Assembly (NCBI RefSeq): GCF_008728515.1
Contig: NC_044989.1
Location: 81,121,754-81,185,753 of the forward strand
DNA: 64,000 nt
Origin: Papio anubis
Lineage: Eukaryota; Chordata; Mammalia; Primates; Cercopithecidae
Direction: 5' to 3'
The notes under the pieces: generated by a model
The model's database searches: none
What the model saw: only the letters and a program-made list of their open reading frames with translations
What the model was told of the DNA's origin: nothing
Part shown: positions 59,203 through 64,000 of the stretch, piece after piece
Numbering within the stretch: position 1 is the first letter of the stretch
How the letters are laid out: each line of letters starts with the position of its first letter
Made by a program: the position numbers and the translations under genes

Positions 59203-62150
59203 AATTTAGCAAACAATTCAGGAATTGTACCATCTTGAAACTGTCTTCTGCATAGTTCATGGACCTCTACTCTTCTCATCATACCAGCTGACCCAAGTAT
59301 CTATTAACTAGAGTAGTAAGAATGAAAGCCAGATAACCAGGGATTGAAGCATGAAAATGAGGTAATTCAATGGGAAAAGTAAGAATGGACAACTTTTCTG
59401 AGACACTTGGATGAGAAAGGAATAAGAGTACAAGATTGATCAAAAGAAAGATTTTTAAGAAGGAAAAAACTTGAGCATAGTTTATAGTTAATGGACAAGA
59501 AACCTGAGAATTAAAACTGGAGTGACTAAAAGGTAAGGACGTGAAATAATCCTGAAGGAAATATAATGTTTGGGGTTTATATTCAGGAATAGGTATTAAC
59601 TTTGAACTGATAAACTCACATCAATCTCTGACTAGATGTGCATGAAAATTAGTAAGTGGAGAGACTGGGGCTTGAAGAAGATCATCACGGGTAGTCAGAA
59701 CAGAACTGTTTGAGGGAAATTTCAGGCAGCATATTTTCATAAGATGAAGAAAAGATGGGTATACTGAATGTTAAAGTCAATAGTGAAGGTTTATGAAAGT
59801 TGGCAATGGAAAAAGGACATGAAGTTTATCTCCACCACGTGTAGTGATTGGCACAATGGAGACCAGACATTATTTATATTATGTATTATTTTGTGTATGT
59901 CTCATCATACTTAAATTATGCAGGTTTAGGGTTATTGAAGACAGTCCTTATTTGTAATCCAAAATTAAGATACATAGCTTACTGAGGAATGAATATAGGT
60001 AGGCCCACAAGGATAGTTGTGCTAATCAGAGATACTCGGAAGATAAACATACCCAAGTTAGGAAGGAAGAGCCCTCAAAAGTCCAGATTGATTACAAGAA
60101 CAAAAAAATCAGAAAGCAGAATGGTTTGTGATATTAAAGAATGATGTTAATGAGAGGAAGAAAGCAGTAAATGGAAGGACAAGAAACTGGGTACATAATA
60201 GGGCAATGGTACAGTTATCTACCTGTCCATAAAATGTTCTACCTTCCATTTGCAGTGGAAGCATTAATGCCCCTATCTGTGAATGAATCTATAGAGCACA
60301 GTTACGTTTTCTCTCTTAGTCAATCAAAATCACCTATTTTGGATGTTTCATAAATCAACAACTAATTAAGAATATGAGATATATAGTTTGCCTGTTACAA
60401 TAACAAAATATATTGAATAAGATATTGGATATCAAGATTTCTGAGGTATGGCCAATTTGAATGACCGTTAGTTCCACAGGTTGGGAAGATTTGAAAATAT
60501 CCCTTACTGTGATTCTCTATAAGTTTAATTTTTACAACTGGGGTTTGGTAGAAAGCCAACATTTACCTCTTAAATTTTATACATATTGACCCTATCTTTG
60601 ATCTTCAGGGTTACATGTAAAATTTCTGTTTCAGTCTTCCCAGAGCAACTCTTAAATTCTTTGAAGAAAGTTACAGTGTATTTCATTGAATAAAATAAGT
60701 TAACACTATAAGTTTCTAATTTTTCCAATTATTTTTAATAGTGCTTAACTTAGTAAAAGAGTAGCACCAACTCCTAGTCCTTATTGATAAGGGACACTGA
60801 GAAGACTGAATATGTAGTGAGTAGGGTAACTTTTTTTTAGCAGTCTCTGTCATGGATAGTACTGTATGTTTGGCTGAATGGTATGCTTTAATAAGCTGTT
60901 TACAGTGGAATAGTGAGGCAATTGAGATATTCTCCCAAGGGGAAACCTTGAGCAAAAAATAAGTTATTCCTATATGTTCTCCTAAGGGAGTTGGGTCTGG
61001 TCATTCATGACCTTTCTTTGAATGGATGGTGTACACAAGTTTGGGGCCAGTGCTTACTTGCTTAGCAAAGTGGAATACTGGTAGAGAACTGTCACTAGAT
61101 GGCCTGATTCTTTAATTTTCCTCCCTGTATGCTCAGACTCTGCTCTGAATTAAGGTTAAATGAATATTTAATAAAATTTTCTTCAAAACTCTAGAAAATT
61201 ATTACCTAGTCTAGTAAATCCTCATGACCTAGTCTAGCCCAGATCATAGTACATGATTTCTAGACTTTTCAATGTCTTAATCTCTTACATTTTCATTTCA
61301 ATATGTCCCTATTAAAAAGAAAACATCAAAAATGAAATATCATTTGGATGTGGTTATGGTCTTGGCAAGCAAAAAAATAAAACTATCACCTTTCTTATTG
61401 TAAATATTTTATCTAAATGTATTCAATCATAGACTATATTAGCTTTCTTGCATTTAACTTATATTTAGTTTACTATGACGTATTTTCTAAAATTACTGTT
61501 ACCTTTGTCTCTGTATTAAGCTTTTTTTCTCCTTATACCTAGGCAGTCAGTTTTGAACTTCCAGGATAGGATATTTTAAATAAAAATATAAAATACATAG
61601 CTGTTCAAAAATCATACAGAATTAAATTTTATAAAGGAGTAGACAACCTCAGCATGCACTGAAACAACAAACTATAAAATAGTTGACACAACAGATTTCT
61701 ATTATTAGTATGCCTACCTTGTCACAGGTTCTGCATGTGAGAGTCTTTGCATACATAGATGACACGATGATGTATTGTTTTTCTGGCTGTTGTAGTTATG
61801 CCCCTTGTGTAAGTACTGGTCAGGCAAATCAATAAGCACAGAATACATTAACTACTGTACAAGGAATATGGATCTTGTAACTATATGTGCAAATATCACT
61901 GAAGCTTCTGACCTCACCTACTCCTTTCTCACTTAATCCTATTATATCCACCCAAAACTGTACAGATGCTTTAACTCAGGAATATATTGGAGGTTAAAAA
62001 AATCTTCTCACCAAGTTTTCAGAAATACTATTCACAGTGCTGTTCTACAAATAAGACGTAAAAATAGTTCCCACATATATAACTAAGTATTAGTAACAAA
62101 AACCAGAGAAAAGATGGCATTTACAAATAAATTTTGAAGATAAAAAACAT
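59203..62150. other. Long low-repeat stretch, mostly unassigned
   Basis: About 2.9 kb without young repeats. 59300-59850 is A/G-rich and may include antisense L2 ('gagacacttggatgag', 'aagtcaatagtgaaggttta') but support is weak. Frames at 60171-60353 and 60716-60955 (minus) show no domain, splice context or conservation signal that I can judge. It is the best candidate here for host regulatory DNA, untested. Confidence 0.4.
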
Positions 62151-62399
62151 TTCTACTTCTGGCCATGGTGGAGTAATTGTTATGGAACTTGCCCCTCTAT
62201 TGAAAACAAATAGAAAACTGGTTAAAATAAGTGAAACCAATGAAGCAGATATTGAAGCAGCAGCAGCTCAGGACTATGATCCTTGAGAGAAGGCAAATAG
62301 AGGTGAGCTCTGGCTTTATGTCTGGAGGATCTTCCTGAATTTGGGCCCCAAAACGGGTAATTCATTCAGAGCACAGTTATTTTGTTGAGCTGAGGAGAT
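62151..62399 (+). mobile_element. L1M 5' UTR, sense
   Basis: 'TTCTACTTCTGGCCATGGTGGAGTAAttGTtATGGAaCTTgCCCCTCtattGAAAACAAatAGAAAACTGGttAAAATAAG' is the opening of an old L1M leader. The element continues after the Alu and runs to the end of the window. Confidence 0.7.
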
Positions 62400-62415
62400 A
62401 AAGATTCAAGTTTGG

Positions 62416-62690
62416 GACGGGTGCTGTGGCTCCTGCCTGTAATCCTAGCACTTTGGGAGGCCGAGGTGGGCAGGTTGCTTGAGCTCAGGAGTTTGAGACC
62501 ATCCTGGGCAACATGGTGAAACCCTGTCTCGAGGCAGGAGAATTGCCTGAACCTGGGGCAGGACAATTGCCTGAACCTGGGGCAGGACAATTGCCTGAAC
62601 CTGGGAGGCGGAGGTTGCGGTGAGCTGAGATCACATCACTGTACTCCAGCCTGGGCGTCAGAGCGAGACTCCATCTCAAAAAAAAGAAAA
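62416..62690 (+). mobile_element. Rearranged Alu, sense: central deletion and 24-bp triplication
   Basis: Left monomer from 'gacgggtgctgtggctcctg' to 'tggtgaaaccctgtctc', then an abrupt jump past the A-rich linker and the start of the right monomer to 'gaggcaggagaattgcctga'. The segment ggcaggacaattgcctgaac(ctgg) follows in three tandem copies (62533-62604). The right end and poly(A) are normal. Imperfect flanking repeats (aaagattcaagtttgg at 62400-62415 and the like at 62691-62706) mark the target site. Confidence 0.9.
62533..62604 (+). repeat. 24-bp tandem triplication inside the Alu
   Basis: Units at 62533-62556, 62557-62580 and 62581-62604. Units 2 and 3 are identical; unit 1 differs at one base (gagaatt versus gacaatt), so the last duplication was the most recent. 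Confidence 0.95.
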
Positions 62691-62709
62691 AAAGTTTCAA
62701 GCTTGGAGA

Positions 62710-64000
62710 GTGATGTAGCGGGACTTTGCAGGGCAGGTTATTGTAGAAACAGAGAAAGTGCTCTGGAAGTCCTAATAGAGTTCCCATTGGGTCTTTTCTG
62801 GTTAATATACCAAAAACATCTGAGAGAAATTTGTCAGCAGTGAGACGACAGAAATGTTAAAAAAAAAATCATATTAAATAAAATATAAGCCAGTAAAAAC
62901 TCAGATCCTCATAAAGGAAAGAAAATATTAGAAGTTGTGTAGTTGTGAATAAATACAGGTTTTTCTATTGTTTAAAAATAACAACTGATTATTTGACTAC
63001 TTAAAGCAAAAATAATGCATTGAGGGGTTTATGATATGTAGGAAATCATATGATCATAGGACAACGAATGGGAAAAATAATAAGTTTCTTAGACCATGTG
63101 AGAAGTGGCATAATGTTAAAGGTAGACTATATTAAGTTAAAGGCTTATTTTGTAAACCCTGAGAAACCACCAAAAATTGTTAAAGGAGTATAGCAAATAA
63201 ACTTGTAGAAGAGACCACATGGAATACTAAAAATGATCAATTAGTTTTTAAAAAGGCAAGAGAGAATATAAAATAAACAGATGAGACAAATAGAATGTAA
63301 TTATAGAATCCAAATCATGGTAGGCTTAAACAAAAGCATATTGATTCTTACATTAAATTTAAATAGTCTATGTATTCAAAGTAAAAGGTCAAATATTTGA
63401 CTGGAGAACAAAAGCAAGATAAAACTAAATACATTTAAAATATAAAGCTCCAAATAGAAGAAAGGTAAAAGTATCAAAAATATATACCATGATAACCTTA
63501 TTGAATAGAAAGCTGCGGTGGTTATACTAATATCTGAAAAAAGCAGATTTGAGTAAAGAATGTTACTAGAGATTTTTAAAAAAGAGTATTTAGTCATAAC
63601 AAAATGATTTATTTAAGAAAGTAATTATTATAAACGTGTATGCCCTTAACTACAGAGCTTTAAAATACATGAAACAAAATACTGATAGAACTGAAATAAG
63701 AAATTGAGAAACCCACCATTACAATTAGATATTTCAATACTTTGCAGTAATTTATAGGGAAAAAAAGATGAAAAATCAGTTAGAATGTAAAAGAATTTAA
63801 CAACACTACCAGTCAACTTGACATAATTGACATTTTATTTTAGGACATTCCAAACAACTACAGAATATTCTTTTTAAATGCACCAAAAAATTAAGACTAT
63901 ATTATGGGTCATAAAACTCTATAGAGTTAAAAGAAATAAAATTATAAAAAATATGTCTTCTCTTAAATAGCAAATTAAACTAGAAATGAATAACATATTT
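62710..64000 (+). mobile_element. Ancient L1M (HAL1/L1M5-like), sense, into ORF2 endonuclease region, runs off the window
   Basis: After a poorly preserved stretch the endonuclease-region words appear in order: 'ttaaatttaaatagtctatg' (63355), 'caaaatactgatagaactga' (63677), 'caattagatatttcaatact' (63722), 'acaacactaccagtcaactt' (63800), 'gacataattgacattttatt' (63820) and 'tatgggtcataaaactctat' (63903). Many stops; no coding capacity. The window ends inside it. Confidence 0.65.

Noticed and set aside
62485..62787. 100-codon frame with repeated PGSGNCPA units as a repeat protein
   Set aside because: The protein repeat is only the translation of the 24-bp triplication in an Alu.

Overview
The window reads as nuclear DNA from an Old World monkey (Cercopithecidae). 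The youngest Alu, at 55217-55516 on the minus strand, carries the substitutions typical of cercopithecid AluY subfamilies (CCTCGCCCGGCTAG in place of human CCACGCCCGGCTAA). L1PA, THE1, MST, MLT1, MADE1, MIR and L2 copies together also fix the source as a catarrhine primate. The DNA is AT-rich and LINE-dense. I found no host protein-coding gene, no tRNA or rRNA, and no microbial feature. The longer open frames are decayed L1 ORF1/ORF2 pieces, antisense frames inside LTRs or Alus, or chance frames. This is intergenic or deep-intronic sequence.

Layout. 1-9.9 kb: old MIR/L2 fragments, one class I ERV LTR (about 1.17-1.97 kb) and an MLT1 LTR. 9.96-10.66 kb: a 5'-truncated L1PA on the minus strand whose target-site duplication lies beyond about 60 bp of non-L1 sequence, suggesting a 3' transduction. 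10.7-18 kb: MLT1-type LTRs, an old Alu, L2, MIR and a hAT-like element. 18.0-26.0 kb: a nearly full-length L1MA, interrupted by a partial THE1 provirus and carrying a misplaced copy of its own ORF2. 26.47-27.12 kb: an LTR. 27.35-32.6 kb: an L1 that split a MIR and lost the reverse-transcriptase core. 33-40 kb: a hAT-like element, L2 with an 80-bp MADE1 inside, an AluS, an MST LTR and L2. 40.07-50.39 kb: an ancient antisense L1M split by a full-length young L1PA (42124-48253) with a perfect 15-bp duplication. 50.4-52.0 kb: a second L1M whose 5' part is inverted, with an AluS inside. 52.2-56.7 kb: layered antisense L1 pieces plus the young AluY. 57.2-59.2 kb: a textbook twin-primed (5'-inverted) L1PA flanked by a 19-bp duplication. 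59.2-62.1 kb: mostly unassignable. 62.15-64 kb: an old L1M in sense, holding a rearranged Alu.

The genes do not form a pathway; the interest lies in the stratigraphy of insertions and in two places that look like assembly or sequencing damage (the indel-riddled L1PA at 42-48 kb and the corrupted start of the AluY at 55235-55272). No previously undescribed biological system was found. Repeat family names come from recognising consensus motifs by eye, not from a database search, so subfamily labels are approximate.
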